Origin: Mangrovicoccus sp.
GTDB taxonomy: Bacteria; Pseudomonadota; Alphaproteobacteria; Rhodobacterales; Rhodobacteraceae
DNA: 62,341 nucleotides
Reading direction: 5' to 3'
Assembly: GCA_025800345.1 (NCBI GenBank)
Contig: JAOXSB010000020.1
Span: 1-62,341 of the forward strand
The translations under genes and the position numbers were made by a program. Positions 35,589-45,316 of the stretch are shown piece by piece. Under the pieces are notes generated by a model. It worked only from the letters and a program-made list of their open reading frames with translations, was not told the DNA's origin and searched no databases. Position 1 is the stretch's first letter. The number at the start of each line of letters is the position of its first letter.

Positions 35589-36782
35589 ATGGCGATCATC
35601 ACGAATATTCAGGATCTGCACCGGATCTATCGGCGCCGGGTGCCGAAAATGTTCTATGATTACGCCGAGACCGGCAGTTGGAGCGAGCAGACCTTTCGCG
35701 AGAACAGCAGCGATTTTGAACAGATCCGCCTGCGCCAGCGCATCGCGGTGGATATGACCGGGCGCAGCACCGCCACCAAAATGATCGGTCAGGATGTGGC
35801 CATGCCCGTGGCCCTGGCGCCGGTGGGTTTTACCGGCATGCAAAGTGCTGATGGCGAGATCAAAGCCGCCCGCGCGGCAGCCAAATTTGGCGTGCCTTTT
35901 ACCCTATCGACCATGTCGATCTGCTCGATCGAGGATGTGGCAGAGCATACCAATGCGCCCTTCTGGTTTCAGGTCTACACCCTGAAAGACGATGATTTCA
36001 TGCGCCGTCTTTTTGCCCGGGCCAAGGATGCCAATTGCTCGGCCCTGGTGATCACCGTGGATCTGCAAGTGCTGGGCCAGCGCCATAAGGACCTGAAAAA
36101 CGGGCTGTCCGCCCCGCCCAAACTCACCATGTCCTCGATCGCGAATATGATGACCAAAGTGCCTTGGGGGCTGGAGATGCTGCAAACCAAGCGGCGATTT
36201 TTCGGCAATATCGTGGGCCATGCCAAAGGTGTGAGCGATGGGGCCTCCTTGACCTCTTGGACGGCTGAGGCGTTTGACCATGCGCTGGATTGGGACCGGA
36301 TCCGGGAATTGCGCTCTTGGTGGGATGGGCCAGTGATCCTGAAAGGGATTTTGGATGTGGAAGACGCGAAGAAAGCCCTGAATGTGGGGGCTGATGCGAT
36401 TGTGGTGTCCAATCATGGGGGGCGGCAGCTTGATGGGGCGCTCAGCTCCATTCGTATGTTGCCGCAGATCGTTGATGCGGTGGGCGATAAGATCGAAGTG
36501 CATTTCGACAGCGGCATTCGTTCGGGCCAAGACGTGCTGAAAGCGGTGGCCATGGGGGCCAAAGGCACCATGATCGGGCGCGCCTATATCTATGGGCTCG
36601 GGGCCCAGGGCGAGCCGGGCGTGAGCAAAGCCCTAGAGGTCATTCATAAGGAACTCGACACCTCCATGGCGCTATGCGGGCATACCAATATCGAACAGGT
36701 TGATCGCGATATCCTTTTGGTGCCGCAGGATTTCACCAGCGCTTGGGGGCCGATGGCCGCGCCCACACCCCCGGCAGGATAG
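35589..36782 (+). CDS. lldD: L-lactate dehydrogenase (FMN alpha-hydroxy acid oxidase family)
   Basis: The 397-residue protein is an FMN-dependent alpha-hydroxy acid dehydrogenase. It shows MFYDYAETGSWSEQTFREN, ALAPVGFTGM, STMSICSIEDVA, and the active-site VVSNHGGRQLDGA with the catalytic His. It oxidises L-lactate to pyruvate and passes electrons to the respiratory chain at the inner membrane. A strong ribosome binding site precedes ATG 35589, and a perfect inverted repeat abuts it. It stands alone, without lctP or lldR. Glycolate or another 2-hydroxy acid as substrate cannot be excluded. Confidence 0.9.
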   Translation: MAIITNIQDLHRIYRRRVPKMFYDYAETGSWSEQTFRENSSDFEQIRLRQRIAVDMTGRSTATKMIGQDVAMPVALAPVGFTGMQSADGEIKAARAAAKFGVPFTLSTMSICSIEDVAEHTNAPFWFQVYTLKDDDFMRRLFARAKDANCSALVITVDLQVLGQRHKDLKNGLSAPPKLTMSSIANMMTKVPWGLEMLQTKRRFFGNIVGHAKGVSDGASLTSWTAEAFDHALDWDRIRELRSWWDGPVILKGILDVEDAKKALNVGADAIVVSNHGGRQLDGALSSIRMLPQIVDAVGDKIEVHFDSGIRSGQDVLKAVAMGAKGTMIGRAYIYGLGAQGEPGVSKALEVIHKELDTSMALCGHTNIEQVDRDILLVPQDFTSAWGPMAAPTPPAG

Positions 36783-36838
36783 CGCCGCGCGCCCTTGGGA
36801 ATTGAAGCCCGGCGGTGAACCGGGTAAGCGCCCTAGCT

Positions 36839-37735
36839 ATGGAAGCGACGATCAACAGCCCTGTGCCCCGCCCAACCCGAGAAGACTGGCTGGCCAATCC
36901 GCGCAAGCGGGTGCTGCTTTTTGGCATGTCCGGCCTGGGCAAAACCCATATCTCGAACTTACTGCGCGGCACCGGCAAATGGTTCCACTACTCGGTCGAT
37001 TACCGCATCGGTACTCGATATATGGGCGAATATATCGTCGATAATTTCAAACGCGAGGCCATGCGCAACCCGTTCTTGGCCCAGCTTTTGCTGACGGATT
37101 CGATCTATATCGCTTCTAACCTGACCTTCCATAACCTCACGCCGCTCTCCACCTATTTGGGCAAGCCCGGCGATCCGGCCAAAGGCGGCATTCCCTTTGA
37201 GGAATATCTACGCCGCCAGGAACAGCACCGGGTGGCCGAGATTGCGGCCCTTGGTGATAGCGCCCATTTCATCGCTCGGGCCGAGGATCTTTATGGCTAT
37301 GGGAATTTCATCTGCGACACCGGCGGATCGATCTGTGAAGTGGTCGATCCCAATGACCCGAATGACCCGCTTTTGACCAAGCTTTCCAAAGACATGCTCA
37401 TGGTCTGGCTGAAAGGCGATGCGGCCCATACCGAAGAGCTTATCCGCCGTTTCGACGCCGATCCCAAGCCGATGTATTACGAGCCGGGGTTTTTGAACGC
37501 CGCCTGGGAGGACTATCGCGCCGAGACCGGCCAAGCCCCCGATAAGGTTGATCCCGATCAATTCGTCCGCTGGGCCTTTGCCCATGCCCTGGCCCATCGC
37601 CAACCGCGCTATGAAGCCATGGCGAAAAACTGGGGCATTACCCTGCCCGCCAATGACATTTCTCAAGTGGATAGCGCTCAGGCTTTCGAAACGGTGATCG
37701 CCGACACCCTTGCGAGCCATGGCTCTGCGCCCTAA
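36839..37735 (+). CDS. P-loop NTPase of unknown role, conserved type in Rhodobacteraceae
   Basis: The 298-residue protein has a Walker A motif near its start, [17 protein letters not shown], resembling nucleoside/adenylate kinase or AAA-type loops. A region with [18 protein letters not shown] follows. The second half contains [21 protein letters not shown] and a helical end. I recognise it only as the protein often annotated as 'ATPase' in this bacterial family. No reaction is known to me. The start is uncertain: ATG 36839 keeps a short N-terminus, GTG 36815 adds eight residues, and neither has a clear ribosome binding site. It may be co-transcribed with metA, whose gene follows after 29 bases. 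Confidence 0.8.
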   Translation: MEATINSPVPRPTREDWLANPRKRVLLFGMSGLGKTHISNLLRGTGKWFHYSVDYRIGTRYMGEYIVDNFKREAMRNPFLAQLLLTDSIYIASNLTFHNLTPLSTYLGKPGDPAKGGIPFEEYLRRQEQHRVAEIAALGDSAHFIARAEDLYGYGNFICDTGGSICEVVDPNDPNDPLLTKLSKDMLMVWLKGDAAHTEELIRRFDADPKPMYYEPGFLNAAWEDYRAETGQAPDKVDPDQFVRWAFAHALAHRQPRYEAMAKNWGITLPANDISQVDSAQAFETVIADTLASHGSAP

Positions 37736-37764
37736 CTGAGCCGCTTAACGAGCGAAAAGATATC

Positions 37765-38688
37765 ATGCCCATCAAGATCCCCTCTGACCTGCCTGCTTTT
37801 GACGTTCTCGATCACGAGGGCGTTATGGTCATGTCTGATCTGCAAGCGGCGCGGCAGGATATTCGGCCCTTGCGCATTGGATTGCTCAATCTGATGCCGA
37901 AAAAGATCCAGACCGAAACGCAATTTGCCCGGCTGATCGGGGCCACCCCATTGCAGATCGATCTGACTTTGATCCGCCTGACCGAGCATCGCTCGCGCAA
38001 CACCTCGGCCGCCCATATGGAAGCGTTTTACCGCACCTTTGAAGAAGTGCGCAGCGAACGCTTTGACGGGCTGATCATCACCGGCGCGCCGATTGAGCAT
38101 CTGGCCTATGAAGATGTGACCTATTGGGACGAGATCCAGGGCATTCTGGATTGGACCCAAAGCCATGTGCACAGCACCTTTGGCGTCTGCTGGGGCGGGA
38201 TGGCTGCGCTTTATCATTTCCATGGCATCAATAAATACATGCTGCCTGAGAAAGCCTTTGGCTGTTTTCGTCAAAAGAACCTGGCCCCGGCCTCGCCTTT
38301 GCTGCGCGGCTTTGCCGATGATTTCGTGATCCCGGTCAGCCGCTGGACCGAGATCCGCCAAGATGAGATCGCCGCCAAATCCGATGCCGGGCTGCGCACC
38401 CTATTGGGCAGCGATGAAAGCGGGCCCTGTTTGGTGGAAGATCCGGCCCATCGCGCGCTCTATATTTTCAACCATTTTGAATATGACAGCGACACGCTGA
38501 AACAAGAATATGACCGGGATGTCGAGGCAGGCACGCCAATCAATGTTCCGCAAAATTACTATCCGGGCAATGATCCCAAACAGCCGCCGCGCAACCGTTG
38601 GCGCAGCCATGCGCATTTGCTTTATGGCAATTGGATCAATCAGATTTATCAAACAACCCCCTATGAGATCGATGAAATTGGTTCTTAG
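37765..38688 (+). CDS. metA: Homoserine O-acetyltransferase (MetA family)
   Basis: The 307-residue protein is of the MetA (glutamine-amidotransferase-like) family. The nucleophile is C142 in [16 protein letters not shown], and the later HFEYDSDTL supplies the catalytic His-Glu. Residue 111 is Glu (GAPIE), at the position where Glu specifies acetyl-CoA and Gly specifies succinyl-CoA in this family. I therefore predict O-acetylhomoserine as product despite the usual 'succinyltransferase' label. It is the first committed step of methionine synthesis, fitting the MTHFR and methyl-THF methyltransferase genes 3-4 kb upstream. The downstream hydrolase gene overlaps its 3' end. Confidence 0.94.
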   Translation: MPIKIPSDLPAFDVLDHEGVMVMSDLQAARQDIRPLRIGLLNLMPKKIQTETQFARLIGATPLQIDLTLIRLTEHRSRNTSAAHMEAFYRTFEEVRSERFDGLIITGAPIEHLAYEDVTYWDEIQGILDWTQSHVHSTFGVCWGGMAALYHFHGINKYMLPEKAFGCFRQKNLAPASPLLRGFADDFVIPVSRWTEIRQDEIAAKSDAGLRTLLGSDESGPCLVEDPAHRALYIFNHFEYDSDTLKQEYDRDVEAGTPINVPQNYYPGNDPKQPPRNRWRSHAHLLYGNWINQIYQTTPYEIDEIGS

Positions 38689-39640
38689 TCTTGCGGCGCT
38701 TACCGCGCTATTGGTCGGGGCGGTGCAATGGCGCGCCCATCAGGTGGAAACGCGCGCCGAGGCGGAATTTCCGCCCCAAGGCCAGATCATCGAAGTAGAG
38801 GGGCGCAAAATCCACGCCCTGCGCCAAGGCCAAGGCCCAGATCTGATCATCCTGCACGGGGCCAGCGGCAGCATTGGCGATTTCACCATGGAGCTGGTGC
38901 CCGCGCTGGCAAAGCGGTTTCGTGTGACGGTGTTTGACCGCCCCGGTTTTGGCTGGTCAGAGCCTGCACCGGGCATGGGCGGGATCTGGACCACCCGCTC
39001 TGAAAGCCCGCAAGAGCAAGCCCGCGTCATCCGCGCCGCGGCGCAACAGCTGGGCGTCACCCGCCCGATCATTCTAGGCCATTCCTATGCGGGCAGCCTG
39101 GCCATGGCTTGGGCGTTGGAGTTTCCCGAAGAACCCGCCGGTTTGGTGATGCTGGGCGCGGTCTCGCAGCCTTGGCCCGGCGGTGTGGCCCGGATGTACC
39201 ATATCAACGGCTCCTATCTGGGCAGCGCGTTGGCGGTGCCGCTGCTGACCGCCTTTGCCAGCGCGGAAAAGGTGCAATCGGTGGTGGCGCAGATCTTTCG
39301 CCCGCAGCCCGTGCCCGAGGCCTATCACGACCGCGCGGCGGTGCCCCTGAGCTTGCGGCGCAGCACGTTGCGGGTGAATGCACGGCAATTGACGGCGCTG
39401 CAGGATCATGTGGCAGCAATGGCCCCTGAATTTGCGCGCCTGCGCCTGCCAGTGGCGATCATTCACGGGGACAAAGACCGGATCGTGCCCGCCGAAACCC
39501 ATGCCATCCCATTGCATGCGCAGCTCTCCGATAGCCGCCTTACCTTGCTGGACGGGATCGGCCATATGCCCCATCATGGGGATATCTCAGATGTGGTGAC
39601 GGCAATTCATCAGCTTGCGGATCGCGCCGCATTGCCGTGA
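38672..39640 (+). CDS. Alpha/beta hydrolase, membrane-anchored
   Basis: The 322-residue protein begins with one hydrophobic segment ([20 protein letters not shown]), a signal anchor or signal peptide. An alpha/beta hydrolase fold follows. The oxyanion region is [12 protein letters not shown], the nucleophile elbow [12 protein letters not shown], and the catalytic His lies in GIGHMPHH. The Asp probably sits in [10 protein letters not shown]. Start choice lies between ATG 38672 and ATG 38663; both overlap the end of metA, so the two genes are coupled. Substrate is unknown; hydrolysis of an ester or amide outside the cytoplasm is the general expectation. Confidence 0.85.
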   Translation: MKLVLSLAALTALLVGAVQWRAHQVETRAEAEFPPQGQIIEVEGRKIHALRQGQGPDLIILHGASGSIGDFTMELVPALAKRFRVTVFDRPGFGWSEPAPGMGGIWTTRSESPQEQARVIRAAAQQLGVTRPIILGHSYAGSLAMAWALEFPEEPAGLVMLGAVSQPWPGGVARMYHINGSYLGSALAVPLLTAFASAEKVQSVVAQIFRPQPVPEAYHDRAAVPLSLRRSTLRVNARQLTALQDHVAAMAPEFARLRLPVAIIHGDKDRIVPAETHAIPLHAQLSDSRLTLLDGIGHMPHHGDISDVVTAIHQLADRAALP

Positions 39641-39666
39641 TTGCAAAGGCTGCATAGGATTTCCCC

Positions 39667-40554
39667 ATGTCCAAAAAGCATCATGACTCCCTGCCTTTCG
39701 ATGGCGCTGTTTCCAAATTTTTTGAAACCGAAGCCCCGAAAAAACTGCGCAAACGCATTGAAGCTGCAAGCAAAAACCAGATCGTGTCGGACACCTATCC
39801 TTATACGGAGCGGATGCCGAAGGAAGAATATGAGCACATTATGGCCAAGCTCCAGATCGAGCTGGTCAAATTTCAATCCTGGGTTCGAGACACCAAATCG
39901 CGGGTGGTGATCGTTTTTGAGGGCCGTGATGCCAGCGGCAAGGGCGGCACGATCAAACGCTTTCGCGAGAACCTGAACCCGCGACGCGCGCGGGTGGTGG
40001 CGCTGACCAAACCCTCCGATCGCGAACGCACGCAATTCTATTTCCAGCGCTATATGGAACATATGCCTGCAGCAGGCGAAATCGTGCTGTTTGATCGCTC
40101 GTGGTATAACCGCGCCGTGGTGGAAAAGGTGTTTGGCTTTTGCGAAGAAGAGGAACGCGAGCGGTTTTTCCAACAGGTGCCGGGCTTTGAGCGGGCCTTG
40201 GTGGAGGACGGGATTTTCCTGTATAAACTATGGCTGAATGTGGGCCAAGGCGAGCAGATCCGCCGGTTTTTGGACCGCGAGCGCGACCCGTTGAAACAGT
40301 GGAAATTATCCGAGATCGATGTGGAAGGCCTGCGCCGCTGGGACAGCTATTCCAGCGCTATTCAGGAAACCTTTGCCCGCAGCCATCGCAACACCGCCCC
40401 CTGGACCATTGTGCGCTCAGATGACAAGCGCCGGGCCCGGATCGCGGCGATCCGCCATGTGCTGTCTTCTATCAGCTATACCAGGCAGGATGTGGAAGTG
40501 GCCGCCCTGCCCGATCATCTAATCTGTGGCGGGCCTGACATCTGGCATGCCTAA
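39667..40554 (+). CDS. ppk2: Polyphosphate kinase 2
   Basis: The 295-residue protein is a one-domain class I PPK2. Walker A is FEGRDASGKGGTIKRF (about residue 85) and Walker B FDRSWYNR (about 142), with the lid region EEERERFFQQVPGFE. It uses polyphosphate to phosphorylate ADP or GDP, or makes polyphosphate in reverse. It is soluble. The TetR-type regulator gene overlaps its 3' end by eight bases, so the regulator may control this unit. The ppx/gppA gene at 32 kb is its functional counterpart. Confidence 0.94.
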   Translation: MSKKHHDSLPFDGAVSKFFETEAPKKLRKRIEAASKNQIVSDTYPYTERMPKEEYEHIMAKLQIELVKFQSWVRDTKSRVVIVFEGRDASGKGGTIKRFRENLNPRRARVVALTKPSDRERTQFYFQRYMEHMPAAGEIVLFDRSWYNRAVVEKVFGFCEEEERERFFQQVPGFERALVEDGIFLYKLWLNVGQGEQIRRFLDRERDPLKQWKLSEIDVEGLRRWDSYSSAIQETFARSHRNTAPWTIVRSDDKRRARIAAIRHVLSSISYTRQDVEVAALPDHLICGGPDIWHA

Positions 40555-41170
40555 ACGCGGCTATCACCATGGCAATCTAAGGCAGGCTTTGATCGAAGCG
40601 GCGCTTGGGCTGATCTCTGATAAGGGGCCCCAGGGCTTTACCCTGTCAGAGGCCGCCAAAGGCGCGGGCGTGACCCCAGCGGCGGTCTATCGCCATTTTC
40701 ACGGGCGCGAGGATCTGATCGCAGAGATTGCCCGCCAAGGCTATGAGATCTTTGCCGATCTGATGGAATATGCTTTTGATGGCGGCCGGCCTTCGGCCAT
40801 GGCGGCATTTGAGGCCACCGGCCGGGCCTATCTGGCCTTTGCTCGGAAATACCCCGGTCACTATGTGGCGATGTTTGAAAGCGGCATTTCCGTGCAACGC
40901 AGCCCAGAACTGGCCCAAGCGGCCAGCCGTGCCCGCGGGGTTCTGGAAAACGCCGCCGCCGCGCTTTGTGCGCATATCCCGGTGGAAAAGCGCCCGCCCC
41001 CTGCAATGTTCAGCGCCCATATCTGGGCCATGAGCCATGGGGTGGTGGAGCTTTACGCCCGCACAGCGCCCGGCAGCCAATCGCCTTTTCCCCCTGAGGA
41101 TTTGCTAGAAACCGGCATAGGCATTTATCTGCGCGGGCTGGGGCTGCTGGCGCCAGATCACGGGGCTTAG
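40547..41170 (+). CDS. TetR/AcrR family transcriptional regulator
   Basis: The 207-residue protein has an N-terminal TetR helix-turn-helix (about 12-55) with FTLSEAAKGAGVTPAAVYRHF and a C-terminal ligand-binding domain of the WHG type (about 75-200, YLAFARKYPGHYVAMFESG). Its start overlaps the ppk2 end, implying co-expression. Ligand and targets are unknown; ppk2 is the nearest candidate. A strong bidirectional terminator follows. Confidence 0.92.
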   Translation: MPKRGYHHGNLRQALIEAALGLISDKGPQGFTLSEAAKGAGVTPAAVYRHFHGREDLIAEIARQGYEIFADLMEYAFDGGRPSAMAAFEATGRAYLAFARKYPGHYVAMFESGISVQRSPELAQAASRARGVLENAAAALCAHIPVEKRPPPAMFSAHIWAMSHGVVELYARTAPGSQSPFPPEDLLETGIGIYLRGLGLLAPDHGA

Positions 41171-41198
41171 GCGGCCCGTGCGGGATCGCTTGCAAAGC

Positions 41199-41226
41199 AA
41201 AACGGGGCGCTGAGCGCCCCGTTTTT
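41199..41226. terminator. Bidirectional terminator between tetR and secF
   Basis: AAAACGGGGCGC-TGA-GCGCCCCGTTTTT is a perfect 12-bp stem with a 3-base loop and T runs on both strands, placed between the two convergent genes. Confidence 0.92.
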
Positions 41227-41227
41227 A

Positions 41228-42199
41228 TCAGGCGTTGATATCGCCAAATTGGGTGCCCGCATTGGCGTCGGGCTTGGACCAATCGCGTTTGACCCCAAAG
41301 AACAGCAAGATCGCCGAGGCCACAAAGACCGAGGAATAGGTCCCCACGATTACGCCCCAGATCATGGCAAAGACAAAGCCCCGGATCACATCCCCGCCAA
41401 GCACAAATAGCGAGATCAGCGCCAAAAGCGTGGTGACAGAGGTCATCACCGTCCGGCTCAGGGTTTCATTGATCGAGAGGTTCAGAACCTCGGCCAAAGC
41501 GGTTTTCTTGTATTTGCGCAGGTTTTCACGAACCCGGTCAAACACCACCACCGTATCGTTGAGCGAATAGCCCACAATGGTCAAAAGCGCGGCGATAATG
41601 GCCAGATCAAATTTGATCTTAAGCAGGCTAAAGACGCCAATGGTCAGCACGATATCATGGATCAAAGCGGCCACAGCGCCCAAGCTGAACTGCCATTCAA
41701 AGCGCAGCCAGATATAGACCAGCACCGCCCCGATCGCGAGCACCACCGCCATCACAGCGGTGCGCACCAGCTCGCCCGAGACTTTCGGCCCAACGCTTTC
41801 CACACTGGGAAAGGTGATCTCGGGATCAATGGCTTGCAGCGCAGCTTCGACCGCATTGATGGTTTCCACCGCCACGCTGGCATCGCCATCACCTTGGGCC
41901 TCAATGCGGATCTGCGCCACATTCTCATCAGGGCCAAAGCTGGGATCGAACACTTCGGTGATCGACACATCGCCCAGCCCCAGCGGTGCCAGTGCCTGAC
42001 GATAGGCCGCCACATCCACAGGCTGCACGCTTTCGCTACGGATGGTGGTGCCGCCGCGGAAGTCGATGCCGAAATTCAGCCCCATCACGAAGAACAAGAC
42101 CACAGAGGCGATCATCGTCAGAAGTGAGGCCCCGAAGGTGATTTTCCAAAACCGGAAGAAATCCCATTCGGTCTTGGCAGGAACAAGTCGCAAACGCAT
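41228..42199 (-). CDS. secF: Protein translocase subunit SecF
   Basis: The 323-residue protein has six membrane helices and the SecF signature GLNFGIDFRGGTTI near residue 48, with a periplasmic P1 domain and later GYSLNDTVVVFDRVREN. With SecD and YajC it uses the proton motive force to complete Sec-dependent export. Start ATG 42199 follows the secD stop after one base. The three genes form one minus-strand operon in the order yajC-secD-secF. Confidence 0.96.
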   Translation of the reverse strand: MRLRLVPAKTEWDFFRFWKITFGASLLTMIASVVLFFVMGLNFGIDFRGGTTIRSESVQPVDVAAYRQALAPLGLGDVSITEVFDPSFGPDENVAQIRIEAQGDGDASVAVETINAVEAALQAIDPEITFPSVESVGPKVSGELVRTAVMAVVLAIGAVLVYIWLRFEWQFSLGAVAALIHDIVLTIGVFSLLKIKFDLAIIAALLTIVGYSLNDTVVVFDRVRENLRKYKKTALAEVLNLSINETLSRTVMTSVTTLLALISLFVLGGDVIRGFVFAMIWGVIVGTYSSVFVASAILLFFGVKRDWSKPDANAGTQFGDINA

Positions 42200-42200
42200 C

Positions 42201-43868
42201 TTAGACCTCAATCGTTTTCGGCCGGCGCCGTTCAAACCACGTCACAATCAGCAGCCGCGTGACATAAACGGCGGTAAAGACCGATGTGAGGATCCCCAGA
42301 CCAAGGGTGATGGAAAAGCCCCGCACCGGGCCCGAGCCCATAACAAACAAGATCACCGCGGTGATAAAGGTGGTGATATTGGCATCCAAAATCGCTGACA
42401 GCGCCTTTTCATAGCCCAGCTCAATGGCGCGGGCCGGGCCTTTGGCGGTTTTAAGCTCTTCTTTGATACGCTCAAACACCAGCACATTGGCATCCACCGC
42501 CATACCGATGGTCAGCACGATCCCGGCGATACCGGGCAATGTCAGGGTCGCCCCGATCATCGAAAGCAGGCCGAAAATCAGCCCCACATTCAAGATCAGC
42601 GCCAGATTGGCGATCAAGCCAAACCAGCCGTAAGACAGGGCCATAAACACCAGAACCGCGGCAAAGGCGACGATACAGGCGATCTTACCTGCCTCGATAC
42701 TATCGGCACCCAGCTCTGGGCCGATGGTACGCTCTTCCAGGAACGTCATCTCGGCGGGCAAGGCACCCGCGCGCAGCAAAACCGCAAGCTCGGTGCTTTC
42801 CTCAACACTGAACTGACCGGTGATAATGCCCGAGCCCCCAGGGATATGCCCCTGAATAACCGGCGCGCTGATCACTTCTTCGTCCAGCACAATGGCGAAG
42901 GGGCTGCCGATATTTTCCGCGGTGTAATCCCCAAATTTCCGCGCTCCTGATGGGTTGAACCGGAAATTCACCGCCGGGCGACCATTTTGGTCAAACGCTG
43001 GTTGGGCATCCACCAATTCCTCGCCCGTGACCACAGCACTGCGTTCAAGCCGCAGATATTGGCCCGCATTGTCGATGGAAGGCAGTATGATCTCGCGCGG
43101 GCCGGCTTGGGCATCTGCGCCGCTGGCCGGACCAATCACCGGATGGAAGGTCAATTTCGCGGTGGTGCCGATCAGCGCTTTGAGCTCTTCGGCGCTGCCA
43201 ATACCAGGCACTTGGATCAGAATGCGGCGCTCGCCCTGGCGCTGAATGGTGGGCTCGCGGGTGCCCACCTCATCCACCCGGCGGCGGATGATTTCCACCG
43301 ATTGGCGCATGGTGCGATCATCGGTGGCCTGACGTTCAGCTTCGGACAAGGTCACCACGACCTCGGCCCCCTCGCTGCGCACCGCCAGATCACTGGCCCC
43401 GGCGCCGGTTAGAGATACAATCGGACGCGCGAGATCGCGCACAACGGCGACGGCGCGGTCAATTTGGCTTGGCTCGCCGATGCGCACCCGCAGCTCATCT
43501 GCAGGGCCTTCTTGGCGGCGCACGGTGCCAATGGTGCCTCGTTCGGCGCGCAACGCATTGCGCACCTCGGGCCACAGCCCTTCGAGACGGTCTTCATAAA
43601 CGTCTTCGACGCTGACCTCGGCCAGCAAATGGGCCCCGCCGCGCAGATCGAGACCAAGATTAACGATGCTGGACGGCAGCCAAGACGGCCAAGCCTCAAG
43701 CGCGGCCTGTTGTTCCGGCGTCGCGCTGCCACCCTGCGCCTCGATGGCGCGGGCCGCATCATTATGACTCTCCACACGCCCATAAAAGCTGTTGGGCATG
43801 GCAGAAAGCAATCCGGTCACCACCACGGCCCAGATCAGCACACGCTTCCATAGGGGAAACTGCAACAT
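42201..43868 (-). CDS. secD: Protein translocase subunit SecD
   Basis: The 555-residue protein has an N-terminal helix, the signature LGLDLRGGAHLLAEV, a large periplasmic domain with a Glu/Arg-rich start (about 75-330), and five C-terminal helices with GMAVDANVLVFERIKEEL. It partners SecF. Length is standard for alphaproteobacteria. It lies 33 bases after yajC. Confidence 0.97.
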   Translation of the reverse strand: MLQFPLWKRVLIWAVVVTGLLSAMPNSFYGRVESHNDAARAIEAQGGSATPEQQAALEAWPSWLPSSIVNLGLDLRGGAHLLAEVSVEDVYEDRLEGLWPEVRNALRAERGTIGTVRRQEGPADELRVRIGEPSQIDRAVAVVRDLARPIVSLTGAGASDLAVRSEGAEVVVTLSEAERQATDDRTMRQSVEIIRRRVDEVGTREPTIQRQGERRILIQVPGIGSAEELKALIGTTAKLTFHPVIGPASGADAQAGPREIILPSIDNAGQYLRLERSAVVTGEELVDAQPAFDQNGRPAVNFRFNPSGARKFGDYTAENIGSPFAIVLDEEVISAPVIQGHIPGGSGIITGQFSVEESTELAVLLRAGALPAEMTFLEERTIGPELGADSIEAGKIACIVAFAAVLVFMALSYGWFGLIANLALILNVGLIFGLLSMIGATLTLPGIAGIVLTIGMAVDANVLVFERIKEELKTAKGPARAIELGYEKALSAILDANITTFITAVILFVMGSGPVRGFSITLGLGILTSVFTAVYVTRLLIVTWFERRRPKTIEV

Positions 43869-43901
43869 CGCGTCAGGCCTCCTGCCCGGCGGAGCGGCGC
43901 A

Positions 43902-44228
43902 TTAAGCTTTCGCCGGTTCGGTCTTGGACAGGACTTGAACGATGGTGTTGCGGATCACACGCACGCGCACCCCATCGGCGATTTCCACTTCCAATTCGCC
44001 TTCTTCGTCAAAGACTTTGGTGACTTTGCCTTTCAGGCCGCCTTGGGTGACCACTTGATCGCCGCGGCGCAGCGCTTCGACCATTTTCTGATGCTCTTTG
44101 ACCTTTTTCTGCTGCGGACGGATCAGCAGGAAATACATGATCACAAAGATCAGGATCAGGGGAACAAAGCTGGTAAAGGCGCTGGCGGCGTCTCCGGCGC
44201 TTTGAGCATAGGCTGGCGTGGCGAACAT
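43902..44228 (-). CDS. yajC: Preprotein translocase subunit YajC
   Basis: The 108-residue protein has one membrane helix (SFVPLILIFVIMYFLLIRPQQKK) and a small cytoplasmic domain with GDQVVTQGGLKGKV. I chose ATG 44228 because GAGGA lies five bases before it; the ATG at 44243 would add five residues. It heads the secDF operon. Confidence 0.95.
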   Translation of the reverse strand: MFATPAYAQSAGDAASAFTSFVPLILIFVIMYFLLIRPQQKKVKEHQKMVEALRRGDQVVTQGGLKGKVTKVFDEEGELEVEIADGVRVRVIRNTIVQVLSKTEPAKA

Positions 44229-44360
44229 AAGGATCCTCGTCATTTGGAACGGGTCGATGAAAACGGCCCGTCAGGGCATCGGCGCGCACCCTATGGCGCG
44301 GCCCCGGGCTTGTCCATGCCCCGAAACCGCCAGGATTTGCCCATTCCTACCTTTGCGAGA

Positions 44361-45047
44361 TCACATTGCAGCTTTGGCAGCGGCCCGACGGTTTTTCCGG
44401 GATCTAAGATGCGCGGCCAAAAGCACCCCTGCACCCAAAAGCGCCCCAGAGCCGGGCAAAGGCACAGGCGCGATCTGGCTTGCGGGCACGATGCGATAGC
44501 GCTGCACCTGCACGTAATAGCCCTCCGCATCCGATTGAATGAGCGGGCTGGCCTCGACCACAGCCACTTGCGCCGGGCTCAGCAACCCCTCGCCATAACC
44601 ATAGGCATTCATCAAATTGCCATCGCTGTTATCGGTGCTCAACCCGAGATTGCGGCCCAATTCCTTGGCCAGCAAAGGCGCGCCGCCCAGCACATCCGAG
44701 GCATAGGTGATGGTGATATAATTTCCACCAAAAGCGGTGCAGCTGCCATAGCTGCCTGTGGCCCCGCACCAGGAAATGGTTTCCACCACAAACAAGCTCA
44801 CTTGATCGGGGGTTGTCCTGGCCTGTTCATAGGCCAATGCCCAATCGGCCGACGACTCGAGGCTAAGCAATTCTGGCCAAACCTGCTCGATCTCAGGGGC
44901 GATGCGGATCTCAATATCTTGGGAAAACCCATTGGCCTGAGAATAGGCAAAGCCTAATGGATCATCGTTAAAGCTCACCGCTTGCGCCGGTCCGGCCGCG
45001 ATCAGGCCAGTTGTGATGCTCAAAGCCAGAAGTCTCAATAATTTCAT
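44361..45047 (-). CDS. VPLPA-CTERM surface protein with a degenerate metzincin-like motif
   Basis: The 228-residue precursor has a signal peptide (MKLLRLLALSITTGLIAAGPAQA). It ends in a VPLPA sorting signal: VPLPGSGALLGAGVLLAA plus a basic tail. In between, LLAKELGRNLGLSTD (residues 126-139) aligns with the zinc motif HExGHxxGLxHD of metzincin-type proteases, but the three zinc-binding His are K128, R132 and T138. The following NLMNAYGYG looks like the Met-turn. It thus seems to be an exported protease-like protein that has lost zinc binding. Two Cys (C94, C103) may form a disulfide. It would be anchored or processed by an exosortase-like enzyme encoded elsewhere. Confidence 0.8.
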   Translation of the reverse strand: MKLLRLLALSITTGLIAAGPAQAVSFNDDPLGFAYSQANGFSQDIEIRIAPEIEQVWPELLSLESSADWALAYEQARTTPDQVSLFVVETISWCGATGSYGSCTAFGGNYITITYASDVLGGAPLLAKELGRNLGLSTDNSDGNLMNAYGYGEGLLSPAQVAVVEASPLIQSDAEGYYVQVQRYRIVPASQIAPVPLPGSGALLGAGVLLAAHLRSRKNRRAAAKAAM

Positions 45048-45207
45048 AGCAACGCTCCAAATATATTTGGTTTGGCATAAAAATCGCCAAGGCGGACCGC
45101 GCCGGCAGGTTTCGCCCGCAATTCGGTCCAATATCCTGAAATGGTTCCCCCCAATGGCACCATATGGGTTTTGAGGCTTCGCCTCACCCCAGCCCCTCCT
45201 CGGACCT

Positions 45208-45223
45208 TAACAAAAGGTTACCA
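45208..45223. promoter_or_regulatory. CtrA-like site TTAA-N7-TTACC
   Basis: TTAA-CAAAAGG-TTACC has the same form as the site before ctrA itself (TTAA-N7-TTACC). It lies 160 bases before the VPLPA-CTERM gene (minus) and about 95 bases before serS (plus). One base differs from the perfect TTAA-N7-TTAA core. Confidence 0.3.
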
Positions 45224-45316
45224 CAGATTTTGTTGCCTGATGAAATTATTTCTAAATCCTTACATCCGCGATCAAAACGCGTCATAACCCCGGAAACTTC
45301 AGTCACCGGATCTCCC

